Below the pieces are notes generated by a model. The model saw nothing but the letters and a program-made list of their open reading frames with translations, did not search any database and was not told where the DNA came from. A stretch of DNA of 64,000 bases from Paenibacillus sp. J23TS9 (lineage in GTDB: Bacteria; Bacillota; Bacilli; Paenibacillales; Paenibacillaceae), in contig NZ_BOSG01000001.1 in NCBI RefSeq assembly GCF_018403225.1, positions 1,612,001-1,676,000 on the forward strand, in the 5' to 3' direction. The number at the start of each line of letters is the position of its first letter. Positions within the stretch are counted from its first letter, which is position 1. This document shows positions 44,773 through 52,730 of the stretch, in pieces. The position numbers and the translations under genes were made by a program.

Positions 44773-47037
44773 TTAACCATTTTCTACTGCTGAATCATTT
44801 TCACCCGTGCGCTTTGCCTTCTGGTCCGTCCGGTATTCGCCCGGGGCAGCCCCGGTCGTTCTCTTGAACACCCGCGTAAACGAAATGGCATGAGCGTATC
44901 CGACCCGTTCCGCAACCTCCTGCACAGAATATTCGGTTTCCGTCAGTAGACGCTTCGCTTCTTTCATTCGGATATCGATCAAAAAATCAACAAACCTTTG
45001 TCCGGTGTTTTCTTTAAACAATTTGCTTACATATTTGGCGTTCAGCTGAAATCGGTCGCCGAGCATCTCAAGCGATAAATCCGGATTCGCGTAATCCCTC
45101 TCGATTAGTCTGCATATGTCTCTGATGATATTGGAGTACTGCTTTTCATCCTGAAGCTGCTTCATCATTTCATAATGATCCATAAGCACTTGCTTGGTTT
45201 CATGTCTCAGCTGTTCCAAGGAGTATGAATTGTCCACCTTTACCGTAAGCTTCGGCAATCCTTCCTGAACCCAGCTGTTGTAAATCCCCTTGCCCATACC
45301 CGACATTTCGCGTCCTATATAGTAGATCAAGTAATTCATCAGGCTAAATATTTCGTCATTGGTCAGGAAGCTTTTCTTTAACTGCTCAAACCATTTTTCG
45401 TAATCGTCGCTCCAATGCTCCTTAAGCATCCGGAAGGATTGTATGATTGAACGGATTTCGCCCAAATGCGTATATACTTCTGCGATGCCCTGGCTGGAAA
45501 TATCCTCGCTTTGGATCAATCGGTTCTCGCCGAGCACAATTTTATACTTTAAGGCTTCCATCGCTCCTTTATACGATTTCGGAATATCGCCAAGCTGATT
45601 CGTGGATCCGCCTACGCCGATCGTAATCGTAAACTTCAAATTTTGATGGGTCCATGTAATGAGTTGTTCCGCAACACGGAACATCACCGTGTTCTCGAAA
45701 CGGTCATGATCCCGTTCTTCAAACAGCATGAGTGACAGGTTGGAGGAAGATGTCCATTCCGTCCAAAGCTGGCACTCCCATTTCGAAGCGATCTCATCCA
45801 CGACAGTCCGCAGAGTGAACTTCAACAAATCCTGATCGACCTTAGAATAATTTTTGCAGAAGTCTCCATACTTATCGATTTCAATCATTAGGATGCGGAA
45901 TTGATCCAGCGGCTGCGGCAAGTTTAGTCGAACAGCTTCAGATTTCCATTCGGAAACGGTCAGAGAAGAATCCCCTTCGATCAGCTGACGGAACATATAC
46001 CGGGTTCGTACATGGAGATCCTCCCGGTACTTCTCCTGATACTGCTTGGACTGATCTAATATTTGGTCAAATGCGGATTCAATAAAGGCAAACTCATCCG
46101 GTTTTCCTTTCCACCAGCCTCCGCCGACGACCGGGAGAGAATAGCTGCTAAACCGGGCGGCAATCGCCTCAATCGGCTTGGAATTCCGTCTGGAAACATA
46201 GATCATCCAGATGAATCCGATGGCGATCATGATAAGGCCGACGATAAACCACAGGTTATAAAGATAAGAGACAGCGCTTACAAAATTACTGTTCAACAGG
46301 CCGCTATCATATTTCCAATTGGTATAGCTTGAAACATACTGGGAATACACTTGAGACGGCGGAACATCCATGGGGCTGCCAAACAAAGGTTTTCCCAATG
46401 CATCCTTGACCTGGATAAAGCTGACTTTGGAATCCAACATATCTTGTGTAAGCCTGTTCAAGGAATCCGCAGCCACATTGACTACAATCATGCCAAGGTC
46501 GTTTTTCATATAAGGCGACCCTCTAACCAGGCTGACAACCTGCTTGCTGCCTTTCATCTTAAATTGTTCAAAAGTCCTTACCCCTGTCCATTTGGGCGTT
46601 TTCGATATTTGATATTGCTCGATAAAATTCCGATCCGGATAAGAGCTTATGTATCCATTGGTAGCTTCACTGAGCACATAACCGTCTGAATTTCTCACCA
46701 GATAAATCGAATCGATCAAGGGATAGTAATTAATGATTTCCTTGAGCTTCTGAACGGTTTGGATATTGATATAGGGATCACTTGTCATCGATGATTTGAA
46801 AAAATCGTTCAAAGGCTTGCTGTTGATGCTTTCGAGGACGATCATATTGTCGATCACCTTCAGCGATGTGTCTACCATACGCATCGCTTGCAAGGAGAGC
46901 GTTTTATTGGCATTTAGCGCCTCCTGCCGGCTCTGCTCGCTGAATAGCTGAAAGAAAACAAAAAATATAAACGTAATCACAATCACAAAAATGGGCATAT
47001 AGGAGAGCAATAGACGCTTGAACCAGGATTTTCGCAT
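44773..47037 (-). CDS. Membrane-anchored AraC-family regulator, second system
   Basis: About 754 residues. TM1 lies near residues 9-31, an extracellular Cache-like domain about 35-255, and TM2 about 258-282 (LWFIVGLIMIAIGFIWMIYV). The cytoplasmic middle region contains a GGDEF-like degenerate segment (ITIGVGGSTNQLGDIPKSYKGAMEALKYK). A C-terminal AraC double helix-turn-helix is present (SLEMLGDRFQLNAKYVSKLFKENTG and VQEVAERVGYAHAISFTRVFKRTTG). It is encoded directly upstream of the permease-permease-SBP-GH29 operon, its likely target. The start is ATG 47037 after GCGGGGG, preferred over 47052. Confidence 0.92.
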   Translation of the reverse strand: MRKSWFKRLLLSYMPIFVIVITFIFFVFFQLFSEQSRQEALNANKTLSLQAMRMVDTSLKVIDNMIVLESINSKPLNDFFKSSMTSDPYINIQTVQKLKEIINYYPLIDSIYLVRNSDGYVLSEATNGYISSYPDRNFIEQYQISKTPKWTGVRTFEQFKMKGSKQVVSLVRGSPYMKNDLGMIVVNVAADSLNRLTQDMLDSKVSFIQVKDALGKPLFGSPMDVPPSQVYSQYVSSYTNWKYDSGLLNSNFVSAVSYLYNLWFIVGLIMIAIGFIWMIYVSRRNSKPIEAIAARFSSYSLPVVGGGWWKGKPDEFAFIESAFDQILDQSKQYQEKYREDLHVRTRYMFRQLIEGDSSLTVSEWKSEAVRLNLPQPLDQFRILMIEIDKYGDFCKNYSKVDQDLLKFTLRTVVDEIASKWECQLWTEWTSSSNLSLMLFEERDHDRFENTVMFRVAEQLITWTHQNLKFTITIGVGGSTNQLGDIPKSYKGAMEALKYKIVLGENRLIQSEDISSQGIAEVYTHLGEIRSIIQSFRMLKEHWSDDYEKWFEQLKKSFLTNDEIFSLMNYLIYYIGREMSGMGKGIYNSWVQEGLPKLTVKVDNSYSLEQLRHETKQVLMDHYEMMKQLQDEKQYSNIIRDICRLIERDYANPDLSLEMLGDRFQLNAKYVSKLFKENTGQRFVDFLIDIRMKEAKRLLTETEYSVQEVAERVGYAHAISFTRVFKRTTGAAPGEYRTDQKAKRTGENDSAVENG

Positions 47038-47150
47038 GATCAACCCCCGCATTTTTTATGTAGATGTATGTTCTCGCAGTTTAATCATAACCATTTTGAT
47101 GTGAAAAAGGGATGGGAAATTGTCGTTTCCTCTCTGTCTTTTTTTTCAGT

Positions 47151-47203
47151 AAAAAGGATGAGTTAAGATCCACCACCAAACGTGAATCTTACTCATCCTT
47201 TTT
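47151..47203 (-). terminator. Terminator after the NAD(P)H oxidoreductase gene
   Basis: AAAAAGGATGAGT.AAGAT pairs with ATCTT.ACTCATCCTTTTT, a stem of about 18 bp with one bulge and T/A-runs on both sides. It lies about 75 bases beyond the oxidoreductase stop on the minus strand. Confidence 0.85.
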
Positions 47204-47276
47204 AAATGTACCCTTCTACAATAGCTTTGGCAGTGAAAATAATGGAATATAAACTGGATTCACATCCTGATTTCAA

Positions 47277-47864
47277 TTATTGGGCAATCGTTTTAAAATA
47301 ATGAAATATCCGCTTCAATTTCTGCTCATGCCTGCCTTTTGGGCTCTCCATGCTTCCGAATTCAAAAAATTTCATTTTGCGGATGCCTACATATTGAAGC
47401 AGGGCTTTTCTCATCAGAATTTTATGCGCATTTCCAAGCCAATATAAGGGATAGAGGGGCGGTCCTTTCATGGTGGAAATGCATACTGCGGATTTGCCTT
47501 TCAACAGACCCTCCGGCAAGAGCTTTCCGTTGTCACGATAGGCAAAATTTGATGCAAACATCTGATCGATATACCCCAAAAGCATCGCGGGAGGCCTCCC
47601 CCACCAGATCGGATACACGAACACGATTTTGTCCGCCCAACGTATCTGGTCGCGATATTTCATTAACCGGGGATCGATATGCATATCCCTCCTCCTTTTG
47701 TTCTCGTTAAAGACGAGTACCGGATCGAAGCCCTCTTCATATAAATCAAGCACCTGGACTTCCGTGATATGCGCGTTTTCGCTGCTCCCCTCAATGACCT
47801 TTTGCAAAAACGCATAACTTAAACTCCGATGATTCGGATGCGTATAAATCGCCAAGACATTCAT
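47277..47864 (-). CDS. Flavodoxin-fold NAD(P)H-dependent oxidoreductase (quinone-reductase type)
   Basis: A 195-residue protein of the Flavodoxin_2 family (YwrO/MdaB/KefF-like). The FMN/FAD phosphate loop region is VLAIYTHPNHRSLSYAFLQ at the N-terminus. The active-site stretch WADKIVFVYPIWWGRPPAMLLGYIDQMF (about residues 76-103) holds the WWG motif, and STMKGPPL follows. It reduces quinones or nitro compounds by two electrons, guarding against electrophiles. Start ATG 47864 after GAGGTGGCC. It is divergent from a MarR regulator with paired TGTCA-TTGATAA sites between, a standard thiol- or quinone-stress arrangement. Confidence 0.88.
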   Translation of the reverse strand: MNVLAIYTHPNHRSLSYAFLQKVIEGSSENAHITEVQVLDLYEEGFDPVLVFNENKRRRDMHIDPRLMKYRDQIRWADKIVFVYPIWWGRPPAMLLGYIDQMFASNFAYRDNGKLLPEGLLKGKSAVCISTMKGPPLYPLYWLGNAHKILMRKALLQYVGIRKMKFFEFGSMESPKGRHEQKLKRIFHYFKTIAQ

Positions 47865-47881
47865 GTGGCCACCTCATTACT

Positions 47882-47936
47882 TGTCATTTGATAACAAAAT
47901 GGTAACACGTTTCTATTTTAGTTGTCAATTGATAAT
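47882..47936. promoter_or_regulatory. Repeated MarR-type operator sites
   Basis: TGTCATTTGATAAC (47882-47895) and TGTCAATTGATAAT (47923-47936) are near-identical direct repeats with start points 41 bp apart; a half-copy TTGATAAT follows at 47943. Each is an imperfect palindrome (TTGTCAA/TTGATAA type), the shape bound by MarR-family dimers. They fill the region between the oxidoreductase start and the MarR start. Confidence 0.6.
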
Positions 47937-47984
47937 TGTATATTGATAATTAATTTGGTATGGTTTCAGTTAGAGGTGATTGAA

Positions 47985-48413
47985 ATGGATAAAGAAACCT
48001 TGTTTCAAAAATTCGTGACTTTTACGACGGCCGTGCATGAAGTGACACATGAATTGACCAAAGGCATCAAGCCGGATGACATTACGCCCGTTCAATATAG
48101 CATTCTAGAGTATATCGCCGTAAGCCAGCCGGTTACCCTTAGCGAAATTAGCGACTGTAAGGATATTTCCATGCCGAATACGAGCCGTGAGATTAAGAAG
48201 TTAACCGAAAAAAACTTATGCGAGAAATATAGCGATGACGAAGACCGCCGCAAGCAATTGATCCGTCTCTCCGAAGCTGGTCAGACCCTGATGGACGGCG
48301 CTTTTCAACGCATCGGCGGGCGCTTTCTGGATCGAATCAAAGACGCTTCCCCGGAAGAATTGGCGGACATCGAACATGCATTGGACGTGCTTCAAAGCAA
48401 AGTGTTTTATTGA
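47985..48413 (+). CDS. MarR-family transcriptional regulator
   Basis: A 142-residue winged-helix regulator with the MarR core: ITPVQYSILEYIAVSQPVTLSEISDCKDISMPNTSREIKKLTEKNLCEKYSDDEDRR, including the wing DDEDRRKQLIRLSEAG. The start is ATG 47985 after AGAGGTGAT. There is no obvious redox-sensing cysteine at the extreme N-terminus; cysteines occur in SDCKD and KNLCEK. It is divergent from the flavodoxin-like reductase and probably represses it and itself through the repeats at 47882-47936. A remnant of an oxidoreductase gene lies downstream. Confidence 0.9.
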   Translation: MDKETLFQKFVTFTTAVHEVTHELTKGIKPDDITPVQYSILEYIAVSQPVTLSEISDCKDISMPNTSREIKKLTEKNLCEKYSDDEDRRKQLIRLSEAGQTLMDGAFQRIGGRFLDRIKDASPEELADIEHALDVLQSKVFY

Positions 48414-48439
48414 GGCTAAAGGCGAGAATCGTTGGAACG

Positions 48440-48462
48440 AAAAAAGCCGCGATTTACGCGGC
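48440..48462 (-). terminator. Minus-strand terminator
   Basis: GCCGCG-ATTTA-CGCGGC, six GC pairs, followed on the minus strand by six T. It would stop leftward transcripts from the TetR side before they reach the MarR gene. Confidence 0.65.
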
Positions 48463-48669
48463 ATCAATCTGATAGATATTCTGATCGTTTTAACTTACAT
48501 TTATAAATCGACGCCAAGATTCATAAAATTCTATTCTCAAGTTCACGATATGTCAGACATTATTAGGCAGAACTTTGCCAATACGAATTTCGAAAATAAC
48601 TCAACCATCCCTCAAAACGTAACTTATCTGATTCTTTTTTTTGAATTTCCGAATCAAAACAAAAGGTTT

Positions 48670-48750
48670 ATGAAAGCATTTCGAAGGGATCCGGACGAAA
48701 TATTGATTAAAGTTTCGGTGACGGCCTTCAACCCGGTTGATGCATGTTAA
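48670..48750 (+). pseudogene. N-terminal remnant of an MDR-type (quinone) oxidoreductase
   Basis: A 26-codon piece reading MKAF, then RDPDEILIKVSVTAFNPVDA. The second part is the hallmark of the N-terminal GroES-like fold of zinc-type quinone oxidoreductases (PGEVLVKVxAxxVNPVD). Some 25 residues that normally separate the two parts are missing, and a stop follows at once. Upstream of it the frame is open to 48376 but shows no gene-like content. It lies downstream of MarR on the same strand, so it was probably once a MarR-controlled reductase. Confidence 0.5.
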
Positions 48751-48969
48751 GAATGACCGAGATAAGTAGATTCTAAGCTATCATCTTTTTCAAATATTGA
48801 AAAACCCCCACCAACGGAAAATACGGTGCGTTTTCTTGATTTGGCATGACTGAAGCCCTTGTCCTCGATTAAATGTATCTTGAATCAATCGGCGTGTCCT
48901 CTCCACCATTTGATCATGTATTTTCTCTGCCATATTCATCGACCCTTTCAACAATGAAGCCAATCTGTA

Positions 48970-49593
48970 TCATAACTTATTTCCTACTCCCCGCATCAGC
49001 GTTTCCAAAGGACCCCGGCTCAAAATTTGAGTCATCATCGAGGCAAGCTCCCGGGTCGTTATATCGTTCCCGCGGGACATCCAGTGCGTTAATAGCCCGA
49101 TATTGGCCGAGGCGGTAAAAGCCAAAAAGTAATCCCATGCGACGATCGACGCAGATTCTGTTGATTTTTGCAATTCGAATTGCTGCAGCATCTGCTGCGA
49201 CATCAATTCTTTAAGCTGAATCGGAAGCTGCAGATCGCCATTAGGGCTGAGCATGACACGCAAGTAATCCGCGTGCGATAAAAGATATTCCAATATCCTA
49301 AGAAGCGTTGGATAGGGCTCTCCGCGCTCCGCATACAGTTTTACTTCCATCGGATTGAGGCCGACTGCAATGAGTTTTATCCCTTCGAAAATCTCCTGCT
49401 TCAACTGGTCTACGAGGTCCGCGACATCATGATAATGCAGATAAAACGTACCGCGGTTAATCTCAGCCCGTTCCGCCAGGTCCATGACGCTGATCCGGCT
49501 CAGTCCCTTTTCTGCTGTTAACTCGAGCAGAGCCTGTCGGATCAGTTTCTTCGTTCGGATCTTACGTCTATCCTTCTTCAATTCATGATCCAC
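48970..49593 (-). CDS. TetR-family transcriptional regulator
   Basis: A 207-residue regulator with an N-terminal TetR helix-turn-helix (ISVMDLAERAEINRGTFYLHYHDVADLVDQL, about residues 33-63) and the C-terminal domain found with YxaF/DhaS-like regulators. The start is taken as GTG 49593, eight bases after AATAAGGAG; the GTG at 49617 has no ribosome binding site. It is divergent from a YhgE-like membrane protein with duplicated palindromic sites between, so it most likely represses that gene. Confidence 0.9.
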   Translation of the reverse strand: MDHELKKDRRKIRTKKLIRQALLELTAEKGLSRISVMDLAERAEINRGTFYLHYHDVADLVDQLKQEIFEGIKLIAVGLNPMEVKLYAERGEPYPTLLRILEYLLSHADYLRVMLSPNGDLQLPIQLKELMSQQMLQQFELQKSTESASIVAWDYFLAFTASANIGLLTHWMSRGNDITTRELASMMTQILSRGPLETLMRGVGNKL

Positions 49594-49689
49594 TTCGTTT
49601 CGCTCCTTATTCAACACCTTTTCGGATCGTGTTGAGTAATGTTCACTTTATGAAAATGTGATTATTGTTTTTCTTCGTGCAATTATTAT

Positions 49690-49724
49690 AATCAACATTG
49701 TGATTGCTAATCAACATCATGATC
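49690..49724. promoter_or_regulatory. Duplicated operator candidate for the TetR regulator
   Basis: AATCA-ACATTG-TGATT (49690-49705) and AATCA-ACATCA-TGATC (49709-49724) are two 16-bp inverted-repeat sites spaced 19 bp apart. They lie immediately upstream of the ribosome binding site of the YhgE-like gene, where a bound repressor would block transcription. Confidence 0.6.
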
Positions 49725-49742
49725 ATTAAAAGGGAGTGAAGT

Positions 49743-50948
49743 TTGTTGGATCTATTTAAAAATAAGATGGTCGTTCTATCGCCCATCCTTGCTTTGGTTA
49801 TCATTTTTGTCTTTTCATTGACTTTATTTCCATCGGTGCAGCCCCAGCCCAAAAATTTACCGATTGCGGTCGTGAACGAGGATCAGGGGGTTCAAATCCC
49901 AAACCAGCCGGAGATGAACATGGGACAGAATATCGTCAAAATGATGCAAAAAACATCAGCAACAGCGAATGGCGAAGAACCTGCGGTCAAGTGGGTGATG
50001 GTTAACAGCCTGGAAGAAGTTCAAACAGGACTCGACCATCAGGAGTACTACGCAGCCTTGGTTATTCCGCAGGATCTCAGTTCAAAACAGGCGTCCCTCA
50101 GGACTTCCGCCCCTGTTTCGCCGGAGATTCAAATTCTGATCAACCAGGGCATGAATATGGCGGCGTCAACGGCGGCGGGACAAATCCTGAACGGTGTCGT
50201 TGATAATATCAATAACACGGTCCGCACCCAGCTCCTCGAAGGATTCAAAGCTCAAGGAGCCGTACTGTCGGTCGATCAAGCTTCTCTTTTGGTGAACCCG
50301 ATTACCAAGAAAGTCACGAACGTACACGAGATCGGCACCCATAGTGCCAACGGCAACGCGCCCGTGTCCTTGTTCCAACCTCTGTGGATGGCCAGCCTGG
50401 CAAGTTCCGCTATCATTTTCACAGCGGTCAAAAAAGTTCAAGCCCGCACGAGAAAGGGCCGTCTTTCCGTTAAAATAGGGCAGATTCTAACAGGAGCGGT
50501 CATCGCCCTCGTGGTGGGATTCGGTTTCACCTGGATCGCCGATGGAATGGTCGGTCTTCATATCCCGAATTTTACGGATACCGCTTTGTTCCTGACCATT
50601 TCGTCATTCAGCTTTTTCCTGCTGATTTCGGCCGTGATTTCGCTGTTGGGATTTGGCGGGATAGCGATCTTTGCATTACTGCTCTTCTTCGGCGGTCCAC
50701 TGCTGGCTTTAGCGCCGGAAATGATGTCTCCTTTTTACCAGGACTGGGTTTTCTCTTGGCTTCCTATGAGATTCATGGTCGCAGGATTGCGGGAGATTTT
50801 CTTCTTCGGTCAAGGTTTGACCTGGAATGGGCCTCTTTCCGTTCTCGTGTGGATCGGACTCGCGGGCATGGTGATCATCTTGGGCACGGCTTTCATGCCG
50901 CAGCTTAAAAAGGAAAGAACACGGGAGTTAAAACAGAATATGAGTTAG
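49743..50948 (+). CDS. YhgE/Pip-like ABC-2-type membrane protein
   Basis: A 401-residue membrane protein. One helix near the N-terminus (VVLSPILALVIIFVFSLTLFP, about 9-29), then a large extracytoplasmic domain (about 30-215) with NLPIAVVNEDQGVQIPN, the sequence typical of YhgE/Pip and SNG1-like proteins. About five helices at the C-terminus follow (about 217-385). Related proteins act as phage-infection protein, toxin/lipid exporters or ABC-2 permease-like efflux proteins. It has no ATPase neighbour. The start is one of two adjacent TTG codons (49743 or 49746) after AAGGGAGTG. It is divergent from TetR and likely induced by a membrane-active compound. Confidence 0.82.
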   Translation: MLDLFKNKMVVLSPILALVIIFVFSLTLFPSVQPQPKNLPIAVVNEDQGVQIPNQPEMNMGQNIVKMMQKTSATANGEEPAVKWVMVNSLEEVQTGLDHQEYYAALVIPQDLSSKQASLRTSAPVSPEIQILINQGMNMAASTAAGQILNGVVDNINNTVRTQLLEGFKAQGAVLSVDQASLLVNPITKKVTNVHEIGTHSANGNAPVSLFQPLWMASLASSAIIFTAVKKVQARTRKGRLSVKIGQILTGAVIALVVGFGFTWIADGMVGLHIPNFTDTALFLTISSFSFFLLISAVISLLGFGGIAIFALLLFFGGPLLALAPEMMSPFYQDWVFSWLPMRFMVAGLREIFFFGQGLTWNGPLSVLVWIGLAGMVIILGTAFMPQLKKERTRELKQNMS

Positions 50949-51011
50949 AAGCGTACGGCTCGATCTTATAGGTGTTGAGGATTCCGGTTCATGAGCTTTC
51001 CGATTGAAAAG

Positions 51012-51044
51012 AAAAAACGGCTCTCCGAAGAGAGCCGTTTTCAT
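51012..51044 (+). terminator. Bidirectional terminator between converging YhgE-like and SDR genes
   Basis: AAAACGGCTCTC / GAGAGCCGTTTT perfect 12-bp stem with a CGAA loop; TTTTC on the plus side and six T on the minus side. Confidence 0.9.
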
Positions 51045-51067
51045 TAGGTTTCTGTTTAATCCCCATA

Positions 51068-51832
51068 TCAGAGATACATGCCACCGGAAGCTTCTATGCG
51101 CTGCGCGTTGACCCAGCCCATCTCGTCAGTACACAAAGAGGCCACAACTCCGCCAATATCGTCGGCTTCTCCAACCCTGCCTAACGCTGTTTGTGAACCG
51201 ATAAAATCATTTACCCCCTGATTATCCCTAACTACTCCTCCGCCGAAATCCGTAGCGATCGCTCCCGGGGCAACCGCATTGACCCGAATGCCTCTGCGTC
51301 CCCACTCTTTGGCCATGTACTTCGTCAATACTTCGATTGCGCCTTTCATAGCCGCATAAGCTCCGTAGCCTTCATTCGCAAACCGGGTTAAGCCGGTCGA
51401 GATGTTGACAATCCTTCCGTTATCGGCAATACGGGATATCAACCTCTGCGTCAGGAAAAAGACACCCTTGAAGTGCACGTTCATCAAGCTGTCGAATTGT
51501 TCCTCTGTTGTGTCCGCAAGCAGAGCATTCACCCCAAATCCTGCATTGTTAACCAAAAAATCAAAATAATCCTGATTCCATTTTTCTTTAAGTACATCAT
51601 TCAATTGGGACGCAAACGCTTCGAAAGAGGAAATGTCACCCGCATCAAGCTGCAGCGCGGCTGCCTTCCCTCCGTAACCTTCAATTTCCCTGACGACCGA
51701 CATCCCATCTTCCATCCGGGAATGATAAGTAACGATGACGTCTATTCCTTTGCGGGACAGTGCGATGGCTGTATTCCTGCCCAGCCCTCGGCTGCCTCCT
51801 GTTACTAGCGCGATCTTATGAGTTGCTGCCAT
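51068..51832 (-). CDS. Short-chain dehydrogenase/reductase (SDR)
   Basis: A 254-residue classical SDR. Cofactor motif TGGSRGLG (residues 11-18), NNAG (95-98), and the catalytic set Ser145 (NISTGL), Tyr159 and Lys163 (YAAMK). The loop VNAVAPGAIATD follows. Arg or Ser residues after the first strand (TYHSRMED) suggest NADPH use. It reduces a carbonyl of unknown identity. Start ATG 51832 after AAGGAG. Its promoter is a MerR-type element shared with the divergent MerR gene, so the enzyme is likely induced by an electrophilic or aldehyde stress sensed by that regulator. Confidence 0.92.
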   Translation of the reverse strand: MAATHKIALVTGGSRGLGRNTAIALSRKGIDVIVTYHSRMEDGMSVVREIEGYGGKAAALQLDAGDISSFEAFASQLNDVLKEKWNQDYFDFLVNNAGFGVNALLADTTEEQFDSLMNVHFKGVFFLTQRLISRIADNGRIVNISTGLTRFANEGYGAYAAMKGAIEVLTKYMAKEWGRRGIRVNAVAPGAIATDFGGGVVRDNQGVNDFIGSQTALGRVGEADDIGGVVASLCTDEMGWVNAQRIEASGGMYL

Positions 51833-51896
51833 AGTATATTTCTCCTTACATTTTATGATTGACCACTTGATTGTTCTGAAGCTGTGGTCTATAGTG

Positions 51897-51927
51897 ATCG
51901 TAGCACTTAGAGTTAACTCTAAGTCAA
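51897..51927 (-). promoter_or_regulatory. MerR-controlled promoter of the SDR gene
   Basis: On the minus strand TTGACT (-35, 51927-51922) and TACGAT (-10, 51902-51897) are separated by 19 bp, the over-long spacer that MerR activators untwist. The spacer carries most of a perfect 20-bp palindrome at 51905-51924 (CTTAGAGTTAACTCTAAG plus one base each side). This palindrome class is that of the aldehyde-responsive AdhR/NmlR branch as I recall it. Confidence 0.85.
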
Positions 51928-51941
51928 GGGGGAAAGAAAAA

Positions 51942-52346
51942 ATGTACTACACCATCAACGAGGTGGCTGAAAAATTCAGTCTGTCCGCACACACATTACG
52001 TTATTATGACAAAGAAGGACTTCTGCCATTTATCTCGAGGAACAAATCCGGAAACCGGGTCTTTACTGAATTGGATCTCCAATGGGTAGCTTTGATCTGT
52101 TGCCTAAAGGAGACCGGAATGCCGATCAAAGATATGAAGCAGTACAGTGATTGGTGCATGCAGGGCAGCCGGGCGATCAACGAACGGAAAGAGATGCTTA
52201 TCGTTCACCGGAGCCAAGTATTGAAGCAGATTGAGGATTTAGGGAAAAACCTTGAGCTTATCGATTCAAAAATCGCGATCTACGAAGATCCGGAACTGGC
52301 CCGAAAAATGGACGAGCATCTTGAAAAAACAACAACCGAGAATTAA
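51942..52346 (+). CDS. MerR-family transcriptional activator
   Basis: A 134-residue regulator with the MerR winged helix at the N-terminus (YTINEVAEKFSLSAHTLRYYDKEGLLPFISRNKSGNRVFTELDLQWVALI) and a long dimerisation helix from about residue 78. One cysteine lies in LICCLKETGMPIKDMKQY (the region conserved in the AdhR/NmlR/YfmP group) and another in SDWCMQGS, so thiol-based sensing of aldehydes is plausible but unproven. The start is ATG 51942 after AAGGGGGAAAG. It is divergent from the SDR gene it should activate. Confidence 0.9.
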   Translation: MYYTINEVAEKFSLSAHTLRYYDKEGLLPFISRNKSGNRVFTELDLQWVALICCLKETGMPIKDMKQYSDWCMQGSRAINERKEMLIVHRSQVLKQIEDLGKNLELIDSKIAIYEDPELARKMDEHLEKTTTEN

Positions 52347-52730
52347 CTTTCGTTGTCAAAAACGCCGCGTGCTTGGCGACTTCCAAAGCAGACTTCTATT
52401 TTATTGGACCGATAAACCGGATTTCGTTCGCCGCTCCGCTAAAAGATGCCGGTACGATGGCGATTACGCGAAAGCTACGCAATATCGTATTCAGCAGTGC
52501 TAGTAAGGGGTAAAATGAAGGAAGCCGCACAGGAGGTATAACTCCAGCTGCGGCTTCCTTTTGTTATCGTTCCTGCCCCCGCCCCTCCCAAGCACCGATA
52601 AATCAGCATCCAATGGGTGAGTGATGAGACGACAATTTTGTTCGGAGTTGAAAGTCGATTCGTTCTTTTCGGGGAATACGCTTGACACGGCAAGACAAAA
52701 TCACTGCGATCTCAACGCGCCACCGATCAT
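52347..52730. other. Region after MerR with an unrecognised peptide frame
   Basis: 384 bp. Directly after the MerR stop, a plus-strand frame without start or ribosome binding site runs to TAA at 52513, reading KADFYFIGPINRISFAAPL then DAGTMAITRKLRNIVF. It looks more like a protein tail than random sequence, but I do not recognise the family; it may be the end of a deleted gene. A terminator follows at 52518; from 52570 to 52730 I see nothing. Confidence 0.35.
52518..52566 (+). terminator. Terminator between converging MerR and HelD genes
   Basis: AAGGAAGCCGCA / TGCGGCTTCCTT, a perfect 12-bp stem with a 19-base loop followed by TTTTGTT on the plus strand. Confidence 0.8.

Larger units (their letters stand above)
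48414..48969. other. Gene-poor stretch between MarR and TetR genes
   Basis: 556 bp with no intact gene. It holds a minus-facing terminator (48440), a fragment of an MDR oxidoreductase (48670) and unassigned AT-rich sequence from 48751 to 48969. It looks like a deletion scar. Confidence 0.5.

Noticed and set aside
48376..48750. A 124-codon plus-strand frame after MarR as a gene
   Set aside because: It overlaps the end of MarR, has no ribosome binding site, and only its last 26 codons resemble a protein (an MDR fragment).
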